DNA of 64,000 nucleotides from SIG480 sp045539475 (GTDB taxonomy: Bacteria; Bacillota; Clostridia; Oscillospirales; JAAYXM01). The stretch is from positions 54,371 through 118,370 of the forward strand of contig JAZQFJ010000027.1 in the NCBI GenBank assembly GCA_045539475.1. Direction: 5' to 3'. Numbering within the stretch: position 1 is the first letter of the stretch; each line of letters starts with the position of its first letter. The notes below the pieces were generated by a model that saw only the letters and a program-made list of their open reading frames with translations, did no database searches and had not been told where the DNA came from. Of the stretch, positions 17,999 to 25,302 are shown piece after piece. Made by a program: the position numbers and the translations under genes.

Positions 17999-18970
17999 AT
18001 GTCAGAAATTAAAACGATAGGTGTTCTAACAAGCGGCGGCGATGCTCCCGGAATGAATGCGGCAATCCGCGCTGTTGCACGTACAGCGGCATATCACGGC
18101 ATAACCTGCCTTGGCATACGCCGCGGGTATAACGGTCTCATAAACGGCGATGTTGTTGAACTGAATGCCAGGAGCGTAAACGGAATTATCTCCAAAGGCG
18201 GAACAATGCTCTTTACCGCACGTTGTCCTGAATTTATGACCCCCGAGGGAATAAAAAAAGGTGCAGATACGTGCAAATATCTCGGAATTGACGGAATTGT
18301 CACCATCGGCGGTGACGGAACTTTCCGCGGCGCGCGTGACCTTGCAGCAAGCGGAGTTCATACAATCGGCGTCCCCGCAACGATTGACAATGACATTTCA
18401 TCAACTGAGTACAGCATCGGCTTTGACACAGCCTGCAATACTGCACTTGATGCAATCGACAAGCTTCGCGATACGATGCAATCCCACGAGCGTTGCTCCG
18501 TTGTTGAGGTTATGGGACACAATGCCGGTCATCTTGCACTTCATGTTGCAATTGCCTGCGGTGCTCAGGCTGTTCTCGTTCCCGAAAAACCGTTTGACTT
18601 CCAGCGCGATGTTGTTGAAAAGATCCGCGCAGGACGAATCAACAAGCGTTCTCACTTTATCATCATTCAGGCAGAAGGCGTTGGAAACTCAGTCGACATC
18701 ACAAACCGTATTATTGAAGAAACCGGTATTGATACACGTCTCACCATTCTCGGTCACATCCAGCGCGGCGGAAGCCCCACAGCGCGCGACCGCGTTATGG
18801 CAAGCCGTTTTGGTGAATATGCAGTTCACACACTTATGGCAGGAAAAACCAACCGCGTTGTCTGCGCACGTGACAATGATATATGTGATATTGATATAAA
18901 CGAAGCCCTCGATATGAAAAAGGATCTTCCTGAGAATATGTATATGACCTCAAAGATAATGTCGATATAA
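17999..18970 (+). CDS. pfkA: 6-phosphofructokinase (ATP type)
   Basis: A 323-residue glycolytic enzyme that phosphorylates fructose 6-phosphate. GVLTSGGDAPGMNAAIRA (8-25) binds nucleotide. GGDGT (104-108) has Gly at the position that is Asp in PPi-dependent enzymes, so ATP is the predicted donor. The catalytic loop reads VPATIDND (125-132), with D130 as base; the residue before TIDND is Ala127, whereas ATP enzymes usually have Gly and PPi enzymes Lys. VEVMGHNAGHLAL, GGSPTARDRVMASRFG and the length are normal. It has its own promoter and terminator downstream of dnaE. Confidence 0.96.
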   Translation: MSEIKTIGVLTSGGDAPGMNAAIRAVARTAAYHGITCLGIRRGYNGLINGDVVELNARSVNGIISKGGTMLFTARCPEFMTPEGIKKGADTCKYLGIDGIVTIGGDGTFRGARDLAASGVHTIGVPATIDNDISSTEYSIGFDTACNTALDAIDKLRDTMQSHERCSVVEVMGHNAGHLALHVAIACGAQAVLVPEKPFDFQRDVVEKIRAGRINKRSHFIIIQAEGVGNSVDITNRIIEETGIDTRLTILGHIQRGGSPTARDRVMASRFGEYAVHTLMAGKTNRVVCARDNDICDIDINEALDMKKDLPENMYMTSKIMSI

Positions 18971-18980
18971 CAAATGATAA

Positions 18981-19027
18981 AACCGGCACCGCATGGAAGC
19001 TCAATCCCATGCGGTGCCGGTTGTTTT
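18981..19027. terminator. Terminator after pfkA, shared with the convergent gene
   Basis: A perfect 16-bp stem (18981-18996 with 19007-19022, AACCGGCACCGCATGG and complement) with a 10-nt loop, followed by TTGTTTTG. Confidence 0.9.
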
Positions 19028-19037
19028 GAATGGTTAA

Positions 19038-19556
19038 TTATACCGTTTTTTTCACTGCCATATAGAAGCTTATGCCTGTTATCGGTGCAAAAGACACATC
19101 AGGCGTGTTATATCGGTCAAGAAAGCGCATCTGAATTTCATCCGACATGATGTATTCGTAAATGAGAAAGCCGCAGTCTGAAAGAAGCTTTTCCATCTTT
19201 TCAAACGGCTCATTCTCCGGGCGATCGAGCACGACAGTGCTTCCCTCTTTGAATATCCGCGAAAGCGCGCCCATCAGCCCCTGAAGCTTTATAATCGGCA
19301 TATCAAAGCTTAGGCCGAGCATATTGCAAAAGCACATTTCGTCCTTTGCAAAACACGGGATTTCGATTTGCGATATTCTCCCTTTGCTTGACAGCAAAAT
19401 GCGCGAATGGCGCATTCCTTCGGCATCGGAGAGCTTAAACGGCGCAAGGCGCGTGTTAAAATCGACATACTGCCGCGCACCGAGCTGCTTTGCATTCCGC
19501 AGCGCCGGAGCCGCATATTCCGCGCGGGCAAGCGTTTCCATAAGTATATTCTGCAT
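19038..19556 (-). CDS. Uncharacterised protein, possibly methyltransferase-like C-terminal region
   Basis: A 172-residue protein I do not recognise with confidence. No signal peptide or membrane helix is seen. The alternation of beta-like stretches (GSTVVLDRPENEPFEKMEKL, DCGFLIYEYIM) and the ending TGISFYMAVKK resemble the C-terminal half of class I SAM-dependent methyltransferases, but no glycine-rich SAM-binding motif is present. Two cysteines lie close together (CFCNMLG). ATG 19556 is chosen because GAGGTGG lies 7 bases ahead; a GTG 15 bases upstream falls inside that site. It follows gltX with a tetraloop terminator between, and is convergent with pfkA. Confidence 0.6.
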   Translation of the reverse strand: MQNILMETLARAEYAAPALRNAKQLGARQYVDFNTRLAPFKLSDAEGMRHSRILLSSKGRISQIEIPCFAKDEMCFCNMLGLSFDMPIIKLQGLMGALSRIFKEGSTVVLDRPENEPFEKMEKLLSDCGFLIYEYIMSDEIQMRFLDRYNTPDVSFAPITGISFYMAVKKTV

Positions 19557-19579
19557 AAATTTCCACCTCACTCCGACTA

Positions 19580-19603
19580 AAACAGCCCCTTTCGGGGCTG
19601 TTT
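19580..19603 (-). terminator. Terminator after gltX
   Basis: AAACAGCCCC and GGGGCTGTTT form a 10-bp stem closed by a GAAA tetraloop on the minus strand, 5 bases after the gltX stop, followed by TTTTAG. Confidence 0.75.
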
Positions 19604-19607
19604 GTCT

Positions 19608-21083
19608 TTACGATAGCTTTTCTATTGCGACATCTATTCTGCGGAGAGTTTCTTTTTTTCCAAGGATGTGGCAGAACTCAACACCGCCGCCGGGCGTTAC
19701 CTGCTTGCCTGAAAGCGCCGTGCGAAGCGGCCACAAAACAAATCCGTTCTTAAGCTCATGCTCTGCAATGTATGCAAAAAGCGTGTCATGGATGCAATCA
19801 AAGCTCCAATCGTTTATTCCCTCAATAACCGGGCGAAGCTCACGCAGTGTGACAAGCGCAGTCTCTGCATTCGTCTTCATCTTCTTGTGGAAATACATCT
19901 CGCTGTCATACTCCGGAACAGCGTCAAAGAAATCAACCTGCTCGGGAATATCCGAAAGGCGCTCACATCTCTGCTGAAGAAGCGGAGCGATGAGATCCGG
20001 ATTGATGTCGGGGTTCTTCACGCCCTGACGTATGTACGGGCGAGCAACCTCTGCAAACTGTTCCGGCGTCATTGCGCGGATATACTCTGCATTTATATAC
20101 TTAAGCTTTGCCGTGTCGAAAATTGCAGGAGACTTTGATATTCCGCGAAGCTCGAAAATCTCAACAAGCTCGGAAAGCGAGAATATTTCCTGCTCACCGC
20201 CCGGGCTCCACCCGAGAAGTGTTACATAGTTTACAACGGCATCTTTAAGATAACCCTCGTTTATAAGATCCTCATAAGATGGGTCTCCGTTACGCTTTGA
20301 AAGCTTATGCTGTGCATCCTTCATAACCGGCGAGCAGTGAACATACGTCGGGATTTCCCACCCGAAAGCCTCGTAAAGAAGATTATACTTCGGAGCGGAA
20401 GAAAGATACTCTGAGCCGCGCACAACGTGTGTAATTCCCATAAGGTGGTCGTCGATAACGTTTGCAAAATTGTAGGTCGGATACCCGTCGCTCTTTATAA
20501 GAATCTGATCGTCAAGATCTTCATTCGGAACGGTTATATCGCCGTAAACAACATCTGAAAACGTTGTTTCGCCGCTTTCGGGCATCTTCTGACGAATAAC
20601 ATACGGAACCCCTGCATCAAGTTTCTCCTGAATCTCTTCCGGAGAAAGGCGTGAGCAGCGACCGTCATACTTTGTCGGTGCATCCCCTTCCTTTTCCTCG
20701 TGATCGGTCTTTTCGCAGAAGCAACGGTATGCCGCTCCCTTTTCTATCAAAAGCTCTGCATACTGCTTATACATTCCCATACGCTCACTCTGAACATATG
20801 GGCCTACGGGGCCGCCGATATCAGGACCTTCATCGTAGTTAAGTCCCGTTTCACGGAGCGTGCGGTAAATAAGGTCAGTAGCTCCCTCAACAAGACGTCC
20901 GCGGTCAGTATCCTCGATACGGAGGATAAAATCACCGCCATTGTGCTTGGCAATCATATAGGTATAGAGAGCTGTGCGGAGATTGCCTATGTGCATATAC
21001 CCCGTGGGGCTGGGAGCGAAGCGCGTTCTTACTTTGCCTTTAGGAATGCGCGCCTCTGCCTCCTCGTAAAATTTCATATCCAT
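19608..21083 (-). CDS. gltX: Glutamate--tRNA ligase
   Basis: A 491-residue class I aminoacyl-tRNA synthetase. The HIGH-type motif lies in FAPSPTGYMHIGNLRTALY (about residues 22-40) and the KMSKS-type loop is HKLSKRNGDPS near residue 250. The C-terminal anticodon-binding helical domain is complete. AAGGA lies 9 bases before ATG 21083; a second ATG follows two codons later. It lies 74 bases downstream of glnS, probably in the same transcript. With glnS present, this GluRS is expected to be specific for tRNA-Glu, unlike the dual-specificity enzymes of Firmicutes that rely on GatCAB. Confidence 0.96.
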   Translation of the reverse strand: MDMKFYEEAEARIPKGKVRTRFAPSPTGYMHIGNLRTALYTYMIAKHNGGDFILRIEDTDRGRLVEGATDLIYRTLRETGLNYDEGPDIGGPVGPYVQSERMGMYKQYAELLIEKGAAYRCFCEKTDHEEKEGDAPTKYDGRCSRLSPEEIQEKLDAGVPYVIRQKMPESGETTFSDVVYGDITVPNEDLDDQILIKSDGYPTYNFANVIDDHLMGITHVVRGSEYLSSAPKYNLLYEAFGWEIPTYVHCSPVMKDAQHKLSKRNGDPSYEDLINEGYLKDAVVNYVTLLGWSPGGEQEIFSLSELVEIFELRGISKSPAIFDTAKLKYINAEYIRAMTPEQFAEVARPYIRQGVKNPDINPDLIAPLLQQRCERLSDIPEQVDFFDAVPEYDSEMYFHKKMKTNAETALVTLRELRPVIEGINDWSFDCIHDTLFAYIAEHELKNGFVLWPLRTALSGKQVTPGGGVEFCHILGKKETLRRIDVAIEKLS

Positions 21084-21108
21084 ATCATCAATCCTTATCT
21101 TTCATCCA

Positions 21109-21126
21109 CCGCCGCTTGCGCGGCGG
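21109..21126 (-). other. Hairpin between glnS and gltX
   Basis: CCGCCGC and GCGGCGG form a 7-bp, all-GC stem with a TTGC loop about 25 bases before the gltX start. There is no T-tract, so it is more likely a transcript-stability or partial attenuation element than a terminator. Confidence 0.45.
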
Positions 21127-21157
21127 GTAATATGACTTCAACATTTCAAAACTATAT

Positions 21158-22831
21158 TTATTTTTTCTTTGCCCATGAATCCTTGAGCGATACTGTGCGG
21201 TTAAACACGAGCTTTTCTTCTGTTGAAAGCTTTGTATCAAGGCAGAAATAACCGTTGCGGAGAAACTGGTAATGACCGTCACCAAGACCGTCTTTTATAG
21301 CAGATTCACATTTGCAGCCGGAGAGAATTTCAAGCGAATCGGGGTTGATATTGTCCGTAAACGCACCGCCCTCGGGGAACTCGCCCGGGTTTTCCGCATT
21401 GAACAGATTTTCATAAAGACGAACCTCTGCGTCAACCGCGTCATGCGCCGATACCCAATGGATTGTGCCCTTTACCTTGCGCTTGTCAGGCGTATCTCCG
21501 CCACGGGATTCGGGATCGTACTCTGCATGAATAACAGTTATATTGCCGTCCTCATCTGTTTCAAAGCTCTTGCAGGTGACGTAATACGCATATTTAAGAC
21601 GGACTTCGTTTCCGGGGAACATTCTGAAATATCCCTTGACCGGCTCTGCAAGGAAGTCCTCCCGCTCGATATAAAGCTCACGAGAGAAGGTAACCTTATG
21701 TGTTCCGCTGTTCTCGTCAGCCGGATTGTTCTGTGCATCAAAGGTCTCCGTCTGCCCTTCCGGGTAATTGTCAATAACAAGCTTTATGGGACGGAGAACG
21801 ACCATCATACGCATTGCATTTTCGTTAAGATCCTCGCGGATACAATGTTCAAGGAAACCGTAGTCAACGGTGTTATACGCCTTTGAAACGCCGATTCTCT
21901 CGCAGAAGTTGCGGATGGAGCGCGGAGTATAACCGCGGCGGCGGAGACCGGAAAGCGTCGGCATACGTGGATCATCCCAACCGTCAACGTGCTTTTCCTC
22001 AACAAGCTGGCGGAGATAGCGCTTGGACATAACTGTGTTTGTAACATTAAGGCGCGAGAACTCAATCTGGCGCGGCGGATTTTCAAATCCTATCTCCCGT
22101 ACCACCCAGTCATAAAGCGGACGGTGATTTTCAAACTCGATTGAGCAGAGGGAATGGGTAATGCCCTCAAGCGCGTCCTGAATCGGGTGTGCATAGTCGT
22201 AAAGCGGATAGATGCACCACTTATCACCCTGACGGTGGTGGTGAGTGTGCAGAATTCTGTATATTGCCGGATCGCGCATATTCATATTCGGAGATGCCAT
22301 ATCAATCTTTGCGCGGAGAGTGTGGCTGCCGTCCGGGAATTCGCCGTTCTTCATACGCTCAAAAAGGTCGAGGTTTTCCTCAACGGAGCGGTCACGGTAC
22401 GGGCTGTTCTTACCCGGTTCCGTGAGCGTGCCGCGGTATTCACGCATTTCATCTGCAGAAAGGTCGCAGACGTATGCCTTGCCGCGCTTGATAAGCTCTA
22501 TTGCAAACTCATAGCATTTGTCAAAATAATCCGAGCCGTAGAAGATGCCGCCGTTAGGCTCAGCGCCGAGCCAGCGAAGATCCTCTTCTATTGAACGGAC
22601 ATATTCATCATCCTCGCGTACGGGGTTAGTGTCGTCATAGCGAAGATTAAAAAGACCGTTATATTTCTGTGCAACGCCTGCCGATATCCAGATAGCCTTT
22701 GCACTGCCTATATGCAGATAGCCGTTCGGCTCCGGCGGAAAGCGCGTGTGAATTTTCGTTAATCCTTTTTTCTCAATATCCTCATTTATCGCCTCGTGGA
22801 TAAAATTGGTTGGGCTTGTGTTTACATCCAT
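21158..22831 (-). CDS. glnS: Glutamine--tRNA ligase
   Basis: A 557-residue class I synthetase. The signature is FPPEPNGYLHIGSAKAIW (31-48), with a KMSKS-type loop VMSKRYLRQL near residue 268, and the two beta-barrel anticodon domains are complete. The presence of GlnRS is not universal in Firmicutes; many use GatCAB instead. That this genome codes for direct Gln-tRNA charging is therefore informative. GGAGG lies about 12 bases before ATG. A promoter with extended -10 lies upstream. No T-box leader is seen. Confidence 0.96.
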   Translation of the reverse strand: MDVNTSPTNFIHEAINEDIEKKGLTKIHTRFPPEPNGYLHIGSAKAIWISAGVAQKYNGLFNLRYDDTNPVREDDEYVRSIEEDLRWLGAEPNGGIFYGSDYFDKCYEFAIELIKRGKAYVCDLSADEMREYRGTLTEPGKNSPYRDRSVEENLDLFERMKNGEFPDGSHTLRAKIDMASPNMNMRDPAIYRILHTHHHRQGDKWCIYPLYDYAHPIQDALEGITHSLCSIEFENHRPLYDWVVREIGFENPPRQIEFSRLNVTNTVMSKRYLRQLVEEKHVDGWDDPRMPTLSGLRRRGYTPRSIRNFCERIGVSKAYNTVDYGFLEHCIREDLNENAMRMMVVLRPIKLVIDNYPEGQTETFDAQNNPADENSGTHKVTFSRELYIEREDFLAEPVKGYFRMFPGNEVRLKYAYYVTCKSFETDEDGNITVIHAEYDPESRGGDTPDKRKVKGTIHWVSAHDAVDAEVRLYENLFNAENPGEFPEGGAFTDNINPDSLEILSGCKCESAIKDGLGDGHYQFLRNGYFCLDTKLSTEEKLVFNRTVSLKDSWAKKK

Positions 22832-22879
22832 TATGTCAAACTACCTCCGATTTTTACAGTTCACATTATTCTAAACTAT

Positions 22880-22909
22880 ATTTTACCACACTTTGTATGC
22901 AATACTCAA
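22880..22909 (-). promoter_or_regulatory. glnS promoter
   Basis: On the minus strand, TTGAGT (22904-22909), 18 bp, TAAAAT (22880-22885) preceded by TGG. The leader to glnS is about 45 nt. It abuts the TAGTAA/TTACTA box cluster at 22910-22950. Confidence 0.55.
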
Positions 22910-22950
22910 TAGTAAATTTGAAATAATTTTACTAAAAATGGTTTTAGTAA
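22910..22950. repeat. Cluster of TTACTA/TAGTAA boxes with a 9-bp inverted repeat
   Basis: TTACTAAAA (22929-22937) and TTTTAGTAA (22942-22950) form a perfect 9-bp inverted repeat with a 4-nt spacer, and a third box TAGTAAA lies just left of it. The same half-sites make up the large palindrome beside the XRE gene at 23654-23696. It may be a second binding site of that regulator. Confidence 0.45.
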
Positions 22951-22979
22951 TTTGTTTTTAGTTTGTTGAGTGTACGCGC

Positions 22980-23008
22980 AAGCGCGGCTCCGTTTTGGAG
23001 CCGCGCTT
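22980..23008 (-). terminator. Hairpin after the Gly-rich peptide gene
   Basis: AAGCGCGGCTCC (22980-22991) and GGAGCCGCGCTT (22997-23008) form a perfect 12-bp stem with a 5-nt loop, 18 bases after the peptide stop codon. No T-tract follows on either strand, so it may be a weak terminator or a 3' stabiliser. Confidence 0.55.
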
Positions 23009-23026
23009 GAACGAGTCGGTATTAAC

Positions 23027-23155
23027 TTAGTCAAAATCCAAACCGCCACCACCGGTGTTTCCTGTTGCTCCGCCACCGGTAAGTCCCGACGTTGTAATAA
23101 CATCGGTCTTTAAAAGCTCAATAACTTCTATTACAGGTGCTTCATACTGTTTCAT
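23027..23155 (-). CDS. 42-residue peptide with Gly-rich tail
   Basis: A small gene I infer from an unusually strong ribosome binding site, GGGAGGAGG, 6 bases before its ATG. The product has a charged/hydrophobic N-terminal half (MKQYEAPVIEVIELLKTDVI), a TTSG turn, and a tail of eleven Gly in about 16 residues that ends in LDFD. There is no signal peptide, membrane helix or cysteine. Short peptides of this build (N-terminal YEAPVIEVIEL-like part, then a D-V-I-T-T-S-G turn and Gly-rich tail) look familiar from clostridial genomes, but I know no established function. It lies 70 bases downstream of the truncated M23 gene and is probably co-transcribed with it. A RiPP precursor is possible; no modification enzyme is nearby. 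Confidence 0.65.
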   Translation of the reverse strand: MKQYEAPVIEVIELLKTDVITTSGLTGGGATGNTGGGGLDFD

Positions 23156-23225
23156 CTCAAGACCTCCTCCCTTTAGTTTTTACTGAAATAGTCATCACGG
23201 TATTCCGTAACTGTTTCATACATTG

Positions 23226-23615
23226 TTACCATATTGCACTATTATTAAAACCATAACACAAATGACCATATCTTGAAATTGTTCCATCACCATGGTCTAT
23301 TTCGATATAATTACCTAATGTTAAGAGCCTGTCATTGCTGGACCAAGCACATGAAGAACTATGGTCACTACTACTTGTTTCACTCCAATGAGTACAAACA
23401 TATGGTTTTGAAGTGATTACAGTACCTGACTTTGTTGCATAAACTATGTTATATGCATTTTGAGAAATATCAAGACCACTATGAGTCGATTTAAATGGCT
23501 GAAATACATGCAAATTTGAAGGAACAGGCCATAACCACTCTTCTGCACTAACAGATACAACAAGAACAAATAACAATCCACAAGAAACCAGAAATGTTTT
23601 TAGTTTACTTTTCAT
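23226..23615 (-). CDS. Secreted M23 (LytM-type) peptidase, C-terminally truncated
   Basis: A 129-residue protein with a signal peptide (about residues 1-24, cleavage after VSVSA). A LytM-like domain begins with PVPSNLHVFQPFKSTHSGLDI. The first zinc ligands of the HxxxD motif are present (H45, D49), and GNYIEIDHGDGTISRYGHL is the central strand pair of the fold. The protein then stops, so the last part with the essential HxH motif is missing, and no remnant is seen in any frame downstream. It is probably inactive as an endopeptidase: a decayed gene or a binding-only form. Base composition is more AT-rich than the neighbours. ATG 23615 is chosen with GAGGG 6 bases upstream; another ATG lies 6 bases earlier. 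Confidence 0.7.
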   Translation of the reverse strand: MKSKLKTFLVSCGLLFVLVVSVSAEEWLWPVPSNLHVFQPFKSTHSGLDISQNAYNIVYATKSGTVITSKPYVCTHWSETSSSDHSSSCAWSSNDRLLTLGNYIEIDHGDGTISRYGHLCYGFNNSAIW

Positions 23616-23653
23616 TTCCATCCCTCTTCCATAAATATTTTCAAACATAATTT

Positions 23654-23696
23654 TAGTACAAATATTTACTAAAATCAATAGTAAATATTTGTACTA
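23654..23696. promoter_or_regulatory. Perfect 18-bp inverted repeat between the M23 and XRE genes
   Basis: TAGTACAAATATTTACTA (23654-23671) is repeated as its exact complement (23679-23696) with a 7-nt spacer. It lies in the divergent intergenic region, just left of a possible extended -10 for the XRE gene (TGG then TAAACT). The size and symmetry fit an operator, probably of the adjacent XRE protein. Confidence 0.65.
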
Positions 23697-23737
23697 TGGT
23701 AAACTCATATTAATCTTGTATGAGAGGTGAGCTTACA

Positions 23738-23980
23738 TTGAATACCGAATTGTTCCTGCGCCGTATGCGTGCGTTGCGTGAGGATAATGATATGACGCAA
23801 GCGGAAGTTGCCACTATCCTCGGTACATCACAAACAATGTATGCCCGATACGAGCGCGGAGCAAACGAAATGCCTATACGGCATCTTGTGACGTTATGCA
23901 AACTATATAATGTTTCCGCAGATTATTTTTTAAGTGTAAAGCCTGATAAAACACGAAAATACGGAACAATCCGCAAATAA
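23738..23980 (+). CDS. XRE-family helix-turn-helix regulator
   Basis: An 80-residue Cro/C1-type DNA-binding protein. The helix-turn-helix spans residues about 8-62 (MTQAEVATILGTSQTMYARY, then ANEMPIRHLVTLCKLYNVSA), with a short basic tail. I choose TTG 23738 as start because AGGTGA lies 7 bases ahead of it. An ATG at 23720 would add six residues but has no ribosome binding site and overlaps it. It is divergent from the truncated M23 gene across a perfect 18-bp inverted repeat, so autoregulation and control of the M23-peptide pair are likely. Confidence 0.85.
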   Translation: MNTELFLRRMRALREDNDMTQAEVATILGTSQTMYARYERGANEMPIRHLVTLCKLYNVSADYFLSVKPDKTRKYGTIRK

Positions 23981-24020
23981 CGCAGCTCCACCGAATTTAT
24001 ATCGGCGTAAGCTGCGTTAT
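23977..24020. terminator. Terminator between the XRE gene and the MazF-type toxin
   Basis: ATAACGCAGCT (23977-23987) and AGCTGCGTTAT (24010-24020) form an 11-bp stem with an inner CCGA/TCGG extension. The left arm contains the XRE stop codon. CTTATACAAAATTTTA follows. Confidence 0.7.
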
Positions 24021-24036
24021 CTTATACAAAATTTTA

Positions 24037-24381
24037 TTATATATCAAAATAGTTTCGCAGGGCTTCTGTTATCTCCTCTTGCTTCGCAACATCCGTAAGC
24101 GCAGACACCCTATTGAGAAGTCTGTCATGCGAAACCGTGCGTATCTGCTGTACCATTGCAACAGACAGCTTCGGAAGCCCGCTTTCGACCGGCTTCAAAA
24201 GTATCTCCGTCGGATAAATCTTATCTCCCGGCTTTACGCTTGAAAGAGGCAAAACCGTCGAAACCGGAATGTTATGATTTACGGCATCTGTGGAAATAAC
24301 CATAACGGGTCTTGTTCCGCGTTGTTCACTTCCCTTGGTCGGGTCGAGATTACAGAAATATATTTCCCATTTGTTTACCAT
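24037..24381 (-). CDS. MazF-family endoribonuclease toxin
   Basis: A 114-residue protein of the MazF/PemK family (EndoA-like), which cuts single-stranded mRNA at short specific sequences. The motifs are IYFCNLDPTKGSEQRGTRPV (7-26, with the catalytic Arg and the beta1-beta2 loop), VMVIST, VLPLSS and AMVQQIRTVSHDRL (carrying the conserved second-site residues). ATG 24381 overlaps the antitoxin stop by 7 bases, the normal order and coupling for such pairs; the frame extends further upstream only inside the antitoxin gene. The cleavage sequence cannot be deduced. Confidence 0.92.
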   Translation of the reverse strand: MVNKWEIYFCNLDPTKGSEQRGTRPVMVISTDAVNHNIPVSTVLPLSSVKPGDKIYPTEILLKPVESGLPKLSVAMVQQIRTVSHDRLLNRVSALTDVAKQEEITEALRNYFDI

Positions 24382-24644
24382 TCTCCCCGTACCTCGCTGT
24401 CCGATAATGAAAAATCTTCTGCACATCGGCTTGTTCTCTCAATAAAGACTTCATCCTCTGCAGCTTTTTTCATCTGTGCCGCATACTGAGCTTTCTTTAT
24501 CTGCTTAAGATATTCATCAACAGCCTGACGGATGCCATAATTTACAGACGGAATAAGATTTTCACCGGCAAGCGCTTTAAGGTCATTAAGCGCAGCAACC
24601 GGAAGTGTTGCAGTATATCTTGTTGTTTCTGTGTAGTTCATCAT
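24375..24644 (-). CDS. Ribbon-helix-helix antitoxin (MazE-type partner)
   Basis: An 89-residue protein. The N-terminal RYTATLPVAALNDLKALAGE and the following helices (VNYGIRQAVDEYLKQI) give a ribbon-helix-helix DNA-binding domain. The charged C-terminal tail (AEDEVFIERTSRCAEDFSLS) should wrap the toxin, as in the Bacillus EndoAI-EndoA pair. Two ATGs stand in tandem; the first, 24644, has GAGG 8 bases ahead. A strong promoter precedes it, and the pair is probably self-repressed through this protein. Confidence 0.85.
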   Translation of the reverse strand: MMNYTETTRYTATLPVAALNDLKALAGENLIPSVNYGIRQAVDEYLKQIKKAQYAAQMKKAAEDEVFIERTSRCAEDFSLSDSEVRGEW

Positions 24645-24662
24645 CAATATCACCTCAATTAC

Positions 24663-24691
24663 AGTATACACTATATCACCCAAAATATCAA
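24663..24691 (-). promoter_or_regulatory. Toxin-antitoxin promoter
   Basis: On the minus strand, TTGATA (24686-24691), 17 bp, TATACT (24663-24668). The predicted start is within a few bases of the ribosome binding site, giving a very short leader. Confidence 0.65.
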
Positions 24692-24840
24692 CACCATTTT
24701 GATGATTTTTTTGCATCACATTTTGCATCTTTATATGCACCTTTCGGTTTATTCCGCAAGGTGCTGTATTTTTGTACGTGCCATTTTGCAAAGCACGGCT
24801 CATTTTTGCATATACTGCTCTTGTAAGGGGGAGAGTGCTT

Positions 24841-25281
24841 ATGCCGTATTCTGACAGAGAGCTGCTTGCGCGGCTTATCCAGTGCGAAGCCGGCGGCGAG
24901 GGCGACACTGGTATGCAGGCTGTTGCGAGCGTTATTATGAACCGTGTGTATGCGCCTGACGGAGAATACGCCCGCGTCGGCAAGCAAAACATCCGCAACA
25001 TAATTTTTCAGCCCGGACAGTTTGAGTGTGCAACGGACTACTACAACAACCGCTACAACCCGCAGAACATATATAATATGAATCCCGAGCAGATACATTA
25101 CGATATCGCCGACTGGGCAATCGCAGGCAACCGGCTTTCCCCGCTCGGTACGGCACTGTGGTTCTTCAATCCCTTTTCGCCCGAATGCAGAGAGAATTTT
25201 CCAAGCGGAGTGGGTGTCTTTGCCGTGAGGGTGGGCGAACATTGCTTTTACAACCCGACGGAAGCGTATTCAGATACTTAA
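24841..25281 (+). CDS. SleB/CwlJ-like spore cortex-lytic hydrolase
   Basis: A 146-residue Hydrolase_2 domain protein without signal peptide, the CwlJ layout. The family signature LLARLIQCEAGGEGDTGMQA (8-27) carries the catalytic Glu near residue 16. ASVIMNRV, IIFQPGQFEC and the ending GVGVFAVRVGEHCFY also fit. CwlJ proteins sit at the spore surface and degrade cortex peptidoglycan in germination. AAGGGGG precedes ATG 24841. The next gene is GerQ-like; in Bacillus GerQ is needed to place CwlJ in the coat, which supports the assignment. A possible sporulation-type -10 (CATATACT, 24809-24816) is noted but not proved. Confidence 0.85.
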   Translation: MPYSDRELLARLIQCEAGGEGDTGMQAVASVIMNRVYAPDGEYARVGKQNIRNIIFQPGQFECATDYYNNRYNPQNIYNMNPEQIHYDIADWAIAGNRLSPLGTALWFFNPFSPECRENFPSGVGVFAVRVGEHCFYNPTEAYSDT

Positions 25282-25302
25282 TTTATATATGGAGTGATTT
25301 TT

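Noticed and set aside
23180..23230. 16-codon frame between the truncated M23 gene and the Gly-rich peptide gene
   Set aside because: It has no ribosome binding site, overlaps the leader of the peptide gene and does not restore the missing M23 end.
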